From positions 1-48,187 of the forward strand of contig CAISJD010000035.1 of assembly GCA_903885605.1 (NCBI GenBank): 48,187 nucleotides of DNA. Direction: 5' to 3'. Position numbers and translations under genes: made by a program. The DNA comes from an uncultured Chthonomonas sp. (GTDB lineage: Bacteria; Armatimonadota; Chthonomonadetes; Chthonomonadales; CAJBBX01). Shown in pieces: positions 16,864 to 26,345 of this stretch; within the stretch, counting starts at the first letter, position 1; every line of letters begins with the position of its first letter. The notes beneath the pieces are model-generated. The model saw only the letters and a list, made by a program, of their open reading frames with translations, was not told the origin of the DNA and ran no database searches.

Positions 16864-18675
16864 TCAGGACTCCCCGATCTTCAGGACGCTCAGGAACGCC
16901 TCCTGCGGGATCTCCACGGCGCCGATCTGCTTCATCCGCTTCTTGCCCTCTTTCTGCTTCTCGAGTAGCTTCCGCTTCCGGGTGATGTCGCCGCCGTAGC
17001 ACTTGGCGGTGACATTCTTGCGGAAGGGTTTCACGGTCTCAGCGGCGATGATCTTCCCGCCGATGGCCGCCTGGATGCGCACCTCGTACTGCTGGCGAGG
17101 CACCACTTCCTTCATCTTCTCAGCCAGCGCCTTGGCCCGTGGGAACGCCTTCTCGCGGTGCGTAATGAAGGAGAGGGCGTCCACGGGGTCGCCGTTGAGC
17201 AGGATGTCCAGCTTGATGAGCTTCGACTCGCGGTACCCGCTCGGCTCGTAGTCGAACGAGGCGTACCCGCGCGTGCGGCTCTTCAGCTGGTCGAAGAAGT
17301 CCATCAGGATCTCGCCCAGGGGCATCTGGTAGTGGAGTACCACGCGGTCCGGGCCCGGGTGGTCCATCTTCACGAACTCGCCGCGCCGATCCCTGGCCAG
17401 GTCCATCACCGTGCCGACATAGGTCGACGGGATGAAGACCGTCGCCTCGACATAGGGCTCCTCGATGGAGAGGATGGTCGTCGGCTCGGGCATGTGGGCA
17501 GGGTTGTCGACCTCGATCATCGTCCCGTCGGCCCTGTTCACATGGAACACCACCGAGGGCGACGTGGCGATCAGCTCCAGCCCAAACTCGCGCTCCAGCC
17601 GCTCCTGGATGATCTCCAGGTGCAGGAGGTCGAGGAATCCGCAGCGGTACCCGAACCCCAGCGCCGCCGAGGTCTCCGGTTCGAAGGAGAGGGCCGCGTC
17701 GTTCATCTGGAGCTTCTCCAGCGCCTCCCGGAGGTCGGGGAAGTCCTTGCTGTCGATGGGGTAGAGGCCGCAGAAGACCATGGGCTTGGCCTTGCGGTAG
17801 CCGGGAAGCGCCTCCGTGGCGGGCCGCTCGGCCTCGGTGACGGTATCGCCCACGTTGGCTTCGCCTATGGTCTTGATGGACGCCGTGAAGAACCCTACCT
17901 CGCCCGTGAGCAACGCCTCGCTGTTCTCCATCTTCGGCCGAAAGACGCCGACGGTGCCGACCTCGAACTCCTTGCCGTTGGCCATGAAGCGGATCGGCAT
18001 GCCGGGCTGCATCTTCCCGTCGATGATCCGCACGTAGCAGACCACGCCCAGGTAAGGGTCGAAGTGGCTGTCGAAGACCAGGGCGCGCAACGGCGCCAGC
18101 GGGTCGCCGGAGGGCGGCGGGATGAGCCGCACGATCCGGTCAAGGATATCGGCCGTGCCGATGCCCTGCTTGGCGCTGGTCAGGACCGCCTCGTGGGCCT
18201 CTAGCGAGAGGACGTTCTCGATCTCGTCGCGCACGCGCTCAGGCTCGGCCGCAGGCAGGTCGATCTTGTTGATCACCGGGATGATCGCCAGGTCGTGCGC
18301 CATTGCCAGGTTCACGTTCGCCATGGTCTGGGCCTCGACGCCCTGCGCCGCGTCCACCACCAGCAGGGCCCCCTCGCAGGCCGCCAGCGACCGCGAGACT
18401 TCGTAGGTGAAGTCCACATGGCCGGGTGTATCGATCAGGTTAAGCTCGTAGCCATCGCCACTGGGCGTGGTGTGCCGGAGCCGAACGGCCGTCATCTTGA
18501 TGGTGATGCCGCGCTCGCGCTCGATGTCCATGGTGTCCAGCGCCTGGGCCTGCATGTCTCGACCGGTGATGGCTCCGGTGTGCTCGAGGATGCGGTCGGC
18601 CAGCGTGGACTTGCCGTGATCAATGTGCGCGATGATGCAGAAGTTTCTAATATGGTCTTGGGAGTATGTATTCAT
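16864..18675 (-). CDS. lepA: elongation factor 4 (LepA), translational GTPase
   Basis: A ribosome-associated GTPase (EF4/LepA) of 603 residues, the standard length. The open frame continues upstream, but [20 protein letters not shown] at 18675 is the canonical start. AHIDHGKST is the P-loop, the RGITIK segment is switch I and DTPGHVDF is G3, with NKID as G4. The C-terminal half holds the EF-G-like domains and the LepA-specific C-terminal domain ([16 protein letters not shown], then [28 protein letters not shown] region). No clear ribosome binding site precedes the ATG, but an extended -10 promoter lies 40 bases upstream. htrA follows 34 bases downstream. Confidence 0.97.
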   Translation of the reverse strand: MNTYSQDHIRNFCIIAHIDHGKSTLADRILEHTGAITGRDMQAQALDTMDIERERGITIKMTAVRLRHTTPSGDGYELNLIDTPGHVDFTYEVSRSLAACEGALLVVDAAQGVEAQTMANVNLAMAHDLAIIPVINKIDLPAAEPERVRDEIENVLSLEAHEAVLTSAKQGIGTADILDRIVRLIPPPSGDPLAPLRALVFDSHFDPYLGVVCYVRIIDGKMQPGMPIRFMANGKEFEVGTVGVFRPKMENSEALLTGEVGFFTASIKTIGEANVGDTVTEAERPATEALPGYRKAKPMVFCGLYPIDSKDFPDLREALEKLQMNDAALSFEPETSAALGFGYRCGFLDLLHLEIIQERLEREFGLELIATSPSVVFHVNRADGTMIEVDNPAHMPEPTTILSIEEPYVEATVFIPSTYVGTVMDLARDRRGEFVKMDHPGPDRVVLHYQMPLGEILMDFFDQLKSRTRGYASFDYEPSGYRESKLIKLDILLNGDPVDALSFITHREKAFPRAKALAEKMKEVVPRQQYEVRIQAAIGGKIIAAETVKPFRKNVTAKCYGGDITRKRKLLEKQKEGKKRMKQIGAVEIPQEAFLSVLKIGES

Positions 18676-18714
18676 AGGTTCAAGAGTGGCGTTGGTCGAC
18701 TCTGCGCCGCTTGC

Positions 18715-18723
18715 ATTATAGCA
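18715..18723 (-). promoter_or_regulatory. extended -10 promoter element for lepA
   Basis: On the minus strand the sequence reads TGCTATAAT, a perfect -10 box with the extended TGn element. It lies in the 73-base gap between the glycosyltransferase stop and the lepA start. No -35 consensus is visible 16-18 bases upstream, as expected for extended -10 promoters. Transcription would begin about 30 bases before lepA. Confidence 0.55.
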
Positions 18724-18748
18724 CCCGCCCGCTCCCCCGTCGGGACGG

Positions 18749-19840
18749 CTACCGGCAGAGGTCGACGATGCGCTGGGCCGCAAGCGCCGCGCCGCCGCCG
18801 GGGACGGCTCTGGGGCCGGCCTCGCGCAGGCGTGCCGCAACCGGCGGATCGAGGAGCGTTCCGACCGCCTCGGCGACCTCCGCGGCCTCCAGCGATTTCA
18901 GCTGCAGCGCCGCGCCCGCTCCGGCCAGCCTGTCGGCCCGCGCCTCCTGGTCGTCCACCTGCCGCGCGAAGGGGTAGAGCGCCGTGGGCACTCCGTGGTG
19001 CAGCAGCTCCATGGTGGTGTTGTAGCCCGCCGCGCTGATGGCCACGTCAAAGGCGCCGTAGAGGTCCGCCATGGGGTAGTACCGCACGGGCGTCACGCCG
19101 GCCTGACGCGGCGCGGCTCCCCGGTAGAGGGGCGCCGCCGCCACCGCCACGTGGGCCGGGCCGCCGGCCAGCGCTCCCACGGCCTGCTGCAACGCAGCGT
19201 CCATGTCCTTGTCGCCCCCGCCCCCGAAGCTGACGTAGACCACCGGTCCCTGCTCGGGCAGGCCCAGCAGGGCGCGCGCCTCGGCGCGGGGGAGCGCCTC
19301 GTCCGCCTCGCGGAGCAGGATCGGACCCGTCCATTCGGTCTCCAGTCCGTCGGGCACGGGCGCCTCCTCCTCGCCGGGCCTGTGCGGCACGATGGCCAGG
19401 TCGTAGAGCGCCAGCGTGTTCTGCATCAGCGCCGTCCTGGCCGCCTCCATCCGCTGCGCTCGGAAGACGAAGACGCGCCGGCTGTCCCACCGCAGCACCG
19501 GCAGCAGCTCCTGCATGGCCCCCGCCGGGAAGGTGTCCACCACCAGCACGTGGGGATGGAAGGAGGCCATCAGGTTCAGCGTCACGGTCTGGAGCATCCG
19601 CGAGTAGGTGCCCGGCCGCAACCCCGCCTGGGCGCGGAGGCTCTTGGATGGAACCTTGAAGGCGGCGAAGCCCTCCCGGTAGATCACATCCTCGGCTTCC
19701 GACGAGGTGAAGTAGACGATCTCAGCCTCGGGCAGCAGGCTCCGCACCCGCCGCCCGATAGCCAGGAGCCGGGAGACATGGCCCAGCCCCAGGCCGTTCA
19801 CGGCGTAGAAAAGGATACGCGGGCAGCGGACCACGGGCAC
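18749..19840 (-). CDS. GT28/MurG-like glycosyltransferase
   Basis: A 363-residue GT-B-fold glycosyltransferase related to MurG and the GT28 family, which use nucleotide-sugar donors. The N-terminal loop [12 protein letters not shown] (about 15-26) is the glycine-rich acceptor-side motif. The C-terminal domain carries [18 protein letters not shown] and the [12 protein letters not shown] donor-binding stretch, near about 270-325. [12 protein letters not shown] at about 200 matches the linker motif. It starts at a GTG only 6 bases after the stop of the TPR gene, so the two are probably one transcript. It lacks MurG context (no mur or fts genes), so a role in an envelope glycan or glycolipid is more likely than lipid II synthesis. 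The acceptor is unknown. Confidence 0.82.
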   Translation of the reverse strand: MPVVRCPRILFYAVNGLGLGHVSRLLAIGRRVRSLLPEAEIVYFTSSEAEDVIYREGFAAFKVPSKSLRAQAGLRPGTYSRMLQTVTLNLMASFHPHVLVVDTFPAGAMQELLPVLRWDSRRVFVFRAQRMEAARTALMQNTLALYDLAIVPHRPGEEEAPVPDGLETEWTGPILLREADEALPRAEARALLGLPEQGPVVYVSFGGGGDKDMDAALQQAVGALAGGPAHVAVAAAPLYRGAAPRQAGVTPVRYYPMADLYGAFDVAISAAGYNTTMELLHHGVPTALYPFARQVDDQEARADRLAGAGAALQLKSLEAAEVAEAVGTLLDPPVAARLREAGPRAVPGGGAALAAQRIVDLCR

Positions 19841-19846
19841 TCCGCG

Positions 19847-21610
19847 TCAGGACTGGTCGGAGCCCAGGAAGTCGGCGCCGCCGGAGTCCCTGTCTCCGCC
19901 CACGTCGGAACCCGAGGAGAGGAAGTCGGTTCCGGCGGCGTCGGATGTGCGGTCCAATGAGGAGGCCGCCCGCTCAGACGAGTAGTCCGAGTAGTGATGG
20001 TGGTCGGGGTAGAAGGTGTAGCCGCCGTAGCCCATGCCGTAGCCGCCGCCCCAGCCCCAGCCCCATGCCGGCCGGTGCCAGCTCCAGAACATATGGTCGA
20101 TGACCGACAGCGTCACCATGTCGCTCAGCAGCGATCCGCCGCCGTAGCCCCTGCCGTAGTAGTCGTTGTACGGGTTGTAGTCCGGGTACGCGTACCACGG
20201 AACGGTGCGCCCCTGATGCTCGAAAGCACGAATCTGCGGCATGGCGCCGGTCTTGATAGTCGCCAGGTCGGCGGAGCAGGCCAGGACCTTCTGCCGCTCG
20301 CCCTCAAGCTTCACGGTCACCGGCGTCAGTTCGTCGAGGTAGCTGGGCCGCGCGCAGAAGAAGCAGACGCCCTTCTCCTCTTCGGGCACCGACGACCAGT
20401 CGGTGCCTTCGGTGGACGACCGTGCCGCGGATGCATAGACCGGCGGGGCGGCCCCGGAAGCTCCGGTGGAGCCGCCGGGGCCACGATCAGGGCGGGATGC
20501 CACGGTGCGAGCCCCCTCGATGTCGCCCTGCGCCGACGCCAGCAAGGCTTCGGCCCGCTGCAGCTCGGCATCCTTCCGTGCGCGGACCACGATGCGCGCG
20601 GCCTCGTCCAGCTTGGTTCCCGCGCTCAGGCGATACTCGCGCACCCGGGCCGCCGCCGTGGGAGACAGCGACTCCTCAAGGTTGTCGAGGCCGGACATAG
20701 CCGCGATGATGTCGGTCTTCTTCCGCTCAATGGAGGCGCGCCGCGCCCGCATGGAGCGCCGGTTCGCCGCCGATCGCAGCGCCACCACGGCCACGACGAT
20801 GCCGCCGCCCACCAGCAGGACGGTGAACCAGACCATGCCCGCACCCCTTGTCTGCGCCGCCCGCGTCGCCACCAGCGACCGGGCAAGCTGCTCGAGCCCC
20901 TCGGTGTACCGTCCCGTTTCCATCATGGGCGCCACCTGCTTTACGGCGTCCCGCAGCTTGGCCTTCGACAGCTGGCGGCTGGAGGCCGACACGCCCGCCC
21001 GGCTGGCGGTGATCACATAGCCGGAGCCCAGGTTCAGGTAGTCGCGGATGCGCGAGGCCTCCCGCGCCAGCGTTGAGCTACCCGAACGGGAGTTGAAGAC
21101 GGCGAACTTCACGACCGCGGGTTTCAGCGAGTTGGCCACGGACTGCAGCCGCCTGGCGTCCACATTCATTCCTGGCGCCACGTAGACATCGCCGGACATC
21201 AGCGAGGCGGTGATGCCTCCCGAACCCGCCGAGGAGGGTTGCGACCCTCGCCGGCCGCCCTCGTTGCCTCCGGACTTGTGCGGGCCGGCCTTGGCTTCCA
21301 GGCGCTTGAGCGTCTCATCCACCTTGGCCGGGTCGCTGGCGAAGCCCTTGCTCGGGTCCACCTTGACGGCCTGCTGGACGGCCTGCAGCGCATCGCCGGG
21401 CCGGTTCAGCTTGTTGTAGGCGAAGTTGAGCTGCCACCAGGCCTTGGCGTTGCCGGGCTCCTGCCGCGTGGCCTGCTCAAGCCGCTTGGCGGCCTCTGCG
21501 TACTTGCCTGCCTTGTAGAGAGCCCGTCCCTCGTCCAGCGGCCCGGCCCATGCCGCGCACGCGGCAGCCAGCAGCGCCAGGCCCAGCATGGCCGGTCGTA
21601 AGCGTCGCAT
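19847..21610 (-). CDS. TPR / transmembrane protein with CxxC and Gly-Tyr-rich tail
   Basis: A 587-residue envelope protein of unknown function. The longer frame to 21706 is rejected because the ATG at 21610 follows AAGGAG and begins a signal peptide (MRRLRPAMLGLALLAAACAA). Order: TPR-type repeats at about 24-90; a Gly/Ser linker; a region at about 140-235 that resembles TPM/YgcG-type domains; a transmembrane helix at about 259-281; a charged coiled-coil-like stretch at about 288-365; CFFC at 416-419 with a third cysteine at 445, possibly a small metal site; then an aromatic Gly/Tyr/Trp-rich segment at about 470-545 and an acidic Ser-rich tail. It sits 52 bases after the deacylase and 6 bases before the glycosyltransferase. 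I know no family with this full architecture. Confidence 0.8.
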   Translation of the reverse strand: MRRLRPAMLGLALLAAACAAWAGPLDEGRALYKAGKYAEAAKRLEQATRQEPGNAKAWWQLNFAYNKLNRPGDALQAVQQAVKVDPSKGFASDPAKVDETLKRLEAKAGPHKSGGNEGGRRGSQPSSAGSGGITASLMSGDVYVAPGMNVDARRLQSVANSLKPAVVKFAVFNSRSGSSTLAREASRIRDYLNLGSGYVITASRAGVSASSRQLSKAKLRDAVKQVAPMMETGRYTEGLEQLARSLVATRAAQTRGAGMVWFTVLLVGGGIVVAVVALRSAANRRSMRARRASIERKKTDIIAAMSGLDNLEESLSPTAAARVREYRLSAGTKLDEAARIVVRARKDAELQRAEALLASAQGDIEGARTVASRPDRGPGGSTGASGAAPPVYASAARSSTEGTDWSSVPEEEKGVCFFCARPSYLDELTPVTVKLEGERQKVLACSADLATIKTGAMPQIRAFEHQGRTVPWYAYPDYNPYNDYYGRGYGGGSLLSDMVTLSVIDHMFWSWHRPAWGWGWGGGYGMGYGGYTFYPDHHHYSDYSSERAASSLDRTSDAAGTDFLSSGSDVGGDRDSGGADFLGSDQS

Positions 21611-21662
21611 TCGTTCGGCTCCTTGGTCGGGTTCTGTGGCGCCGCGGCGGGCGCCCATCACA

Positions 21663-23258
21663 CTAAGGTTCATACGCCCCTCCGCCGGGGCGGGTTTCGG
21701 CCGCATCGCACTGGCGGCCCCGAACTGCGCGCCCAGGCCTTGCTGCCGTCTGCTTCCCGTTGCGCACCACCACCTCGCCGTTCACCACCACCCACGGGAT
21801 GCCCGCCGGGAAGCTGTGCGGCGCCACGAAGGTGGCGGTATCGGCCACGCTCTCCGGGTCGAAGACCACCACGTCGGCCGCCATGCCCGCCGCCAGGCGC
21901 CCGCGATCGGCGATCCCGAAGGTCTCGGCCGGCAGCGAGGTCATCTTGCGGATCGCCTCCTCCAGTGTCAGCACGCCCTTCTCGCGCACGTAGCGGGCCA
22001 GCACCCGGGCGTTGTTGCCGTATCCGCGCGGGTGCGGCACGCTCTTGCCCGCGCGCCGGACGCCGGAGTCGGAACCCACCATCGTGTGCCGATCGCGCAT
22101 GAAGGCCTGCAAGTCCTCCTCGCACATCCCGTGGAACACCGCCCCGGCCCCGCCTTTGGCCTCGATCTCCAGGATCAGGTCGATCTGGCTTGCCATGTCG
22201 ACTTGGCCCTTCACCCTCCGGGTGGCTTCCGGCAGCCCGAGCCCGTTCAGCTTGCGGTTGCATCGGCAGTCGGCCAGCGTCACCCAGTTGAAGTCCGGCC
22301 GCCTGCGCCGTGCGGGCGTCTCGGCCATCTCCGCGCTCATCCGGGCACGCTCCGCCGGGTCGGCCAGCCGCTTGCGGAAGGCGACGCTGCCGCCCTCCAG
22401 CGCCCATGCCGGGATCAGCTGCCCCAGCCCCGTGCTCGAGGCGGTGTAGGCGTATTGGTCCTGCGTCACGCGGAGGCCCTCTGCCCGGGCGGCGTCCAAC
22501 ACCCCCAGCACCTCGGCGTGGCGCCCCCAGTTGTTGTCGCCGGAGAGCTTTATGTGCGACACCTGCACCGGGATGCCCGCGCCGCGGCCCACGGCCAGCG
22601 TCTCTTCCAACGCGGCCCGTATGTTGTTGCCCTCTGATCGCATGTGGCTGGTGTAGACGCCGCCGAACCGCGCCGCCACGCGGGCCAGGTCGATGATCTC
22701 ATCGGTCTTCGCGAAGACGCCGGGCAGGTAGATCAGCCCCGTCGAGAGGCCCAGCGCGCCCTGCCGCATGGCCGCCTCCACCATGCCGCGCATGGTCTGC
22801 ATCTCCTCGAAGGTGGGAGGCCGGTCGAAGCTGCCGCCCATGGCCTTCTCGCGCACGGAACTGTGGCCCACGAGCATCCCGATGTTCAGCGAGATGCGCC
22901 TCCGCTCGGCCTCGGCCAGGAACGCGCCGATGTCGTCGGGCGATTCCCCGCAGTTTCCGGCGATCACCGTGGTCACTCCGTCGCGCACGAAGTTCGCGGC
23001 GCTGGGCAGTACAAGCACGTTCTCGGCGTGGGTATGCACGTCGATGAAGCCGGGCGCCACTGTGAGCCCCGAGGCGTCGATCTCGCGGCGGCCTCTGCCG
23101 AGGCCCGGCCCCACCGCGGCGATGCTCCCGCCGCGGATACCCACGTCGGCCGGCCGTGCGGGCGACCCCGTCCCGTCGATGACGGAGCCGCCCCGGATCA
23201 CCAGGTCGAACCGTGCCGGCGGCTCGGACACGGTGTGCGGCAGCGACAGCATGAACAT
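21663..23258 (-). CDS. N-acyl-D-amino-acid deacylase (D-aminoacylase family amidohydrolase)
   Basis: A zinc amidohydrolase of 531 residues that probably removes acyl groups from N-acyl-D-amino acids or related D-amino-acid derivatives. The ATG at 23258 is chosen because GGAGGAG lies 7 bases upstream; the longer frame adds unrelated residues. The N-terminal composite beta-sandwich opens with FDLVIRGGSVIDGTG. Metal and catalytic residues fit the family: H75 and H77 (DVHTHAEN), C103 (AGNCGES), H205 (YTSHMRSEG), H235 (VQVSHIKLSG) and D397 (VGSDSG). No signal peptide is visible. It is the first gene of a minus-strand run including the TPR protein and glycosyltransferase, which may point to peptidoglycan or D-amino-acid recycling, an inference. 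Confidence 0.92.
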   Translation of the reverse strand: MFMLSLPHTVSEPPARFDLVIRGGSVIDGTGSPARPADVGIRGGSIAAVGPGLGRGRREIDASGLTVAPGFIDVHTHAENVLVLPSAANFVRDGVTTVIAGNCGESPDDIGAFLAEAERRRISLNIGMLVGHSSVREKAMGGSFDRPPTFEEMQTMRGMVEAAMRQGALGLSTGLIYLPGVFAKTDEIIDLARVAARFGGVYTSHMRSEGNNIRAALEETLAVGRGAGIPVQVSHIKLSGDNNWGRHAEVLGVLDAARAEGLRVTQDQYAYTASSTGLGQLIPAWALEGGSVAFRKRLADPAERARMSAEMAETPARRRRPDFNWVTLADCRCNRKLNGLGLPEATRRVKGQVDMASQIDLILEIEAKGGAGAVFHGMCEEDLQAFMRDRHTMVGSDSGVRRAGKSVPHPRGYGNNARVLARYVREKGVLTLEEAIRKMTSLPAETFGIADRGRLAAGMAADVVVFDPESVADTATFVAPHSFPAGIPWVVVNGEVVVRNGKQTAARPGRAVRGRQCDAAETRPGGGAYEP

Positions 23259-23360
23259 GGGTGCGCTCCTCCAGATGGGTGGCCGACTGTCGGCCTGCCC
23301 TTCGGTATACACGATGGGTCAAGCGGGCTCGGCCTGCCGCTTCCTTGCCGTGGCGTGTCG

Positions 23361-23382
23361 GTCAACGCCGTCAACGCCCGTC
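23361..23382. repeat. short tandem repeat in divergent promoter region
   Basis: GTCAACGCC (23361-23369), GTCAACGCCC (23370-23379) and the start of a third copy, GTC, stand head to tail between two divergently transcribed genes. On the minus strand they read as TTGACGGCG-like units. They could be binding sites for a regulator, but the array is short and may be chance. Confidence 0.35.
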
Positions 23383-23459
23383 ACAACATCCTGGCCGCCG
23401 CCGCCGCCTGCTCTCTCTGGTACCATGGCGCCGACTACGCGGCAAAGGGGTACCGTCCG

Positions 23460-26345
23460 ATGACCGACTGGCTGAGCCTGGGAGCGCTCTGGGATCCCTC
23501 GGAGCTGGGCTACCACCGCGCCGTGGTGGATGTCCAAGCGCCCGCCGACTGGGCCGTCGCTCGGCTGCCCTGGCGCCGTTGGGATGACCACGTAGCCGAC
23601 GGCCTGCTTATCGCCGAAGGCCCCGACGGCGTTCGCGTGCCCTGCCGCGCGCAGTCCGGCGCCACGGCCGCCGAGGGCGTGGTGGGCTTCGGCCCCTGCC
23701 GGGCGGCGGGCACGTACCACGTTTACTTCCGGCCCACCGTGCAGGAGGGCGTCTACTACCCCACGGCGCACTACACGCTCGCCGACGAACCCCTCGCTCC
23801 GGAGCGCGACGGCGTGGCCGCGGCCTTCATCCGCTTCGAGGCCGCCCTGCCGCACCACGAGCGCACCGACATGGACCACGTGGCGACCGATGCCGAGGAG
23901 GGCGCCCTCCGCCAGCGTTTCGGCGCGCCTCCCTTCATCGCGTTCGTCGAGGATCTGTCCCACCCGATCCGCCACTTCCACCGCCTGCCCGCGCGTTGGG
24001 TGGACCGCGAGCCGGGCCGATGCATGGCGCTTGGGGCGCAGCCGGGCCAGTATCTGATCTTCCAGATCGGCGTCTGGGCTTCCTCTGGGCCGGTGGAGGG
24101 CGTCGCCGTCTCCTGGGCGGGCGACCCGCCGCCCGGCCTCGGTCCCATCCGTTGCTTCAACACGCGTTGCGTGAGCCAGGACGGCGTCGCCTCCGACCTG
24201 CCCGTGCGCGCCGACAGTGGCCGCCTGCCGGCGCTCTGGTGCGGCGTGCAGGTCTCCTCCGACGCCCCGGCCGGCCCGCTTAAGGGCGTCGTCGCGCTAT
24301 CCAGTGGCGGTTTCGGCGTGGAGCTTGCCGTCGAGGTGGCGGTCAGCGGCCCGCCGCTTGCCGACTGCGGAGACAGCCGCCCGGAGCTGCTCAGCCGCCT
24401 CCGCTGGCTCGACAGCCGCATCGCCGACGACGGATCGGTCCCGCCGCCCTTCACGCCGCTCATTATCGAGGGGCGCGACCTCGCGATCCTGGGCCGCACC
24501 CTATCGCTTGGCCCGGACGGCTTGCCGACGCAGGTCTACACTGCCTTCACAGCCGGCGTGACTTCGGCCGACGGCCCTCCGCAGCCGATGTTTGCCGCGA
24601 GCCCCATCTTCACGGTGGTCCGCTCGCCGCTCGACCTGGTCCGCTTCGAGGGCGAGCCCTGCCTACCGAAGCGGCGCACCGATGCCGAAGCCGACGTGGC
24701 GTGGTCGGGCTCCTCCGGCGACCTGGACCTGCAGGTGGACGCGGTGATCGAGTTCGACGGCACGCTGGAGTACCGCCTCCGCCTCCGCGCGCGCCAAGCC
24801 GTCGAACTCGCCGCCGCGGACTTCTCGTTCGAGCTGCAGCCCTGGTGCTCCACGCACATGATGGGCCTCGGCGTTCGCGGGGGACTGCGGCCCGAGGCGC
24901 TGGAGTGGCGCTGGGACCGCACCCGCAACCAGGACGCGCTCTGGATCGGCGCGCCGAACGGCGGCCTCCAACTGACGCTGAAGGACGAGGCCTACGTTCG
25001 CCCGCTCAACACCAACTTCTACCAGCAGCAGCCCCTGGTCCTGCCCCGTTCCTGGCACAACGAGGGCAAGGGGACGGTCGATGTTCATACCGGTCCCGCA
25101 GGCGGCACCCGTGTGGTCTGTGCCTCCGGCCCCTTCCGCATGGCGGCGGGCGAGGAGCTGCGCTTCGACTTCCGCCTGGCCGTCACGCCCTTCAAGCCCC
25201 TGGACACGACCGCCCACTTCGCCGCGCGCTACCACCACGCGCTACGTCCGGTGCCCGAGATCGCTGCCAGGGGCGCCAACGTGGTGAACGTCCACCACGC
25301 CACGGAGATCAACCCCTACATCAACTACCCCTTCCTGCGTCCGGAGGTCATGAAGGCCTACATTGACGAGGCCCACGCCGCCGACATCCGCGTCAAAATC
25401 TACTACACCGTCCGCGAACTGACCACCCGCGCGCCCGAGCTATGGGCCCTCCGCAGCCTCGGCGACGAGGTGCTCACGTCGGGTCGCGGCGGCGGCTATG
25501 CCTGGCTGCAGGAGCATCTGGAGCCGACCTACCTCTCCGGCTGGTTCGCGCCCAACGTGGAGGACTGCAGCCTCATCCTGGGCGGCATGAGCCGCTGGCA
25601 GAACCACTACCTGGAGGGTCTCGACTGGCTGGCGCACAACGTCGGCATCGACGGCCTCTACCTCGATGATGTGGCGTTCGACCGACAGACGATGAAGCGC
25701 ATCCGCCGCATCCTGTCTGCGCGCCGACCCGATCCGATCATCGACCTCCACTCGGCCAACCAGTACAACGAGCGCGACGGTTTCGCCTCCAGCGCCAACC
25801 TCTACATGGAGCACCTGCCCTACATCGACCGGCTCTGGTTCGGCGAGTACTTCGACTACGACGCGCCGCCCGATCAGTGGCTGGTGGAGATGAGCGGCAT
25901 CCCCTTCGGCCTGCTCGGCGAGATGCTGGAGAAGGGAGGCAACCCCTGGCGCGGCATGCTCTTCGGCATGACAAACCGCCTGGGCTGGTCGCCCGACGCC
26001 GATCCGCGGCCCGTCTGGAGCCTTCTGGACCGTTTCGGCATGGGCGGCGCGGCCATGCGCGGCTGGTGGAGCGAGCGGCCGCCCGTGCGGACCGACCACG
26101 CCGACGTCCTCTGCACCGCCTACCTCAAGCCCGGTCGCGCGCTGCTGGCCGTTGCCTCCTGGGCGCTGGAGCCGGTCGAGGTGCGCCTGACGCTGGATCG
26201 GGAGGCGCTGGGCCTGGGCGACGAGCCAATCGCTTGGTGCGCCACCGCCTCCGAGGGCTTCCAAGAGGAGGCCCGCTTCTCCGACGGCGAGCCAATACGT
26301 GTGGCCCCGGGCCGCGGTTGGTTGCTGGAGGCCGAGCTCGGCTAG
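23460..26345 (+). CDS. large glycoside hydrolase-like protein (DUF6067-like)
   Basis: A 961-residue protein without an obvious signal peptide. The longer frame to 22644 runs antisense to the deacylase and is rejected. The ATG at 23460 lies 9 bases after an AAAGGGG. The N-terminal half is beta-rich. From about 590 to 880 there is a TIM-barrel-like segment with ANVVNVHHATEINPYINYPF, then IKIYYTVREL-type and GIDGLYLDDVAFDR motifs; D736 and D737 are candidate catalytic residues. It ends with a small beta domain (about 880-961). I associate this layout with DUF6067 proteins, annotated as glycoside-hydrolase-domain proteins, but I cannot confirm a family or substrate. Its last bases share a CTAG with the convergent FAD oxidoreductase gene. 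Confidence 0.72.
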   Translation: MTDWLSLGALWDPSELGYHRAVVDVQAPADWAVARLPWRRWDDHVADGLLIAEGPDGVRVPCRAQSGATAAEGVVGFGPCRAAGTYHVYFRPTVQEGVYYPTAHYTLADEPLAPERDGVAAAFIRFEAALPHHERTDMDHVATDAEEGALRQRFGAPPFIAFVEDLSHPIRHFHRLPARWVDREPGRCMALGAQPGQYLIFQIGVWASSGPVEGVAVSWAGDPPPGLGPIRCFNTRCVSQDGVASDLPVRADSGRLPALWCGVQVSSDAPAGPLKGVVALSSGGFGVELAVEVAVSGPPLADCGDSRPELLSRLRWLDSRIADDGSVPPPFTPLIIEGRDLAILGRTLSLGPDGLPTQVYTAFTAGVTSADGPPQPMFAASPIFTVVRSPLDLVRFEGEPCLPKRRTDAEADVAWSGSSGDLDLQVDAVIEFDGTLEYRLRLRARQAVELAAADFSFELQPWCSTHMMGLGVRGGLRPEALEWRWDRTRNQDALWIGAPNGGLQLTLKDEAYVRPLNTNFYQQQPLVLPRSWHNEGKGTVDVHTGPAGGTRVVCASGPFRMAAGEELRFDFRLAVTPFKPLDTTAHFAARYHHALRPVPEIAARGANVVNVHHATEINPYINYPFLRPEVMKAYIDEAHAADIRVKIYYTVRELTTRAPELWALRSLGDEVLTSGRGGGYAWLQEHLEPTYLSGWFAPNVEDCSLILGGMSRWQNHYLEGLDWLAHNVGIDGLYLDDVAFDRQTMKRIRRILSARRPDPIIDLHSANQYNERDGFASSANLYMEHLPYIDRLWFGEYFDYDAPPDQWLVEMSGIPFGLLGEMLEKGGNPWRGMLFGMTNRLGWSPDADPRPVWSLLDRFGMGGAAMRGWWSERPPVRTDHADVLCTAYLKPGRALLAVASWALEPVEVRLTLDREALGLGDEPIAWCATASEGFQEEARFSDGEPIRVAPGRGWLLEAELG

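Noticed and set aside
22644-23459. Upstream extension of the DUF6067-like gene
   Set aside because: It runs antisense to the start of the D-aminoacylase gene, has shadow-like composition and no ribosome binding site; the ATG at 23460 is better.
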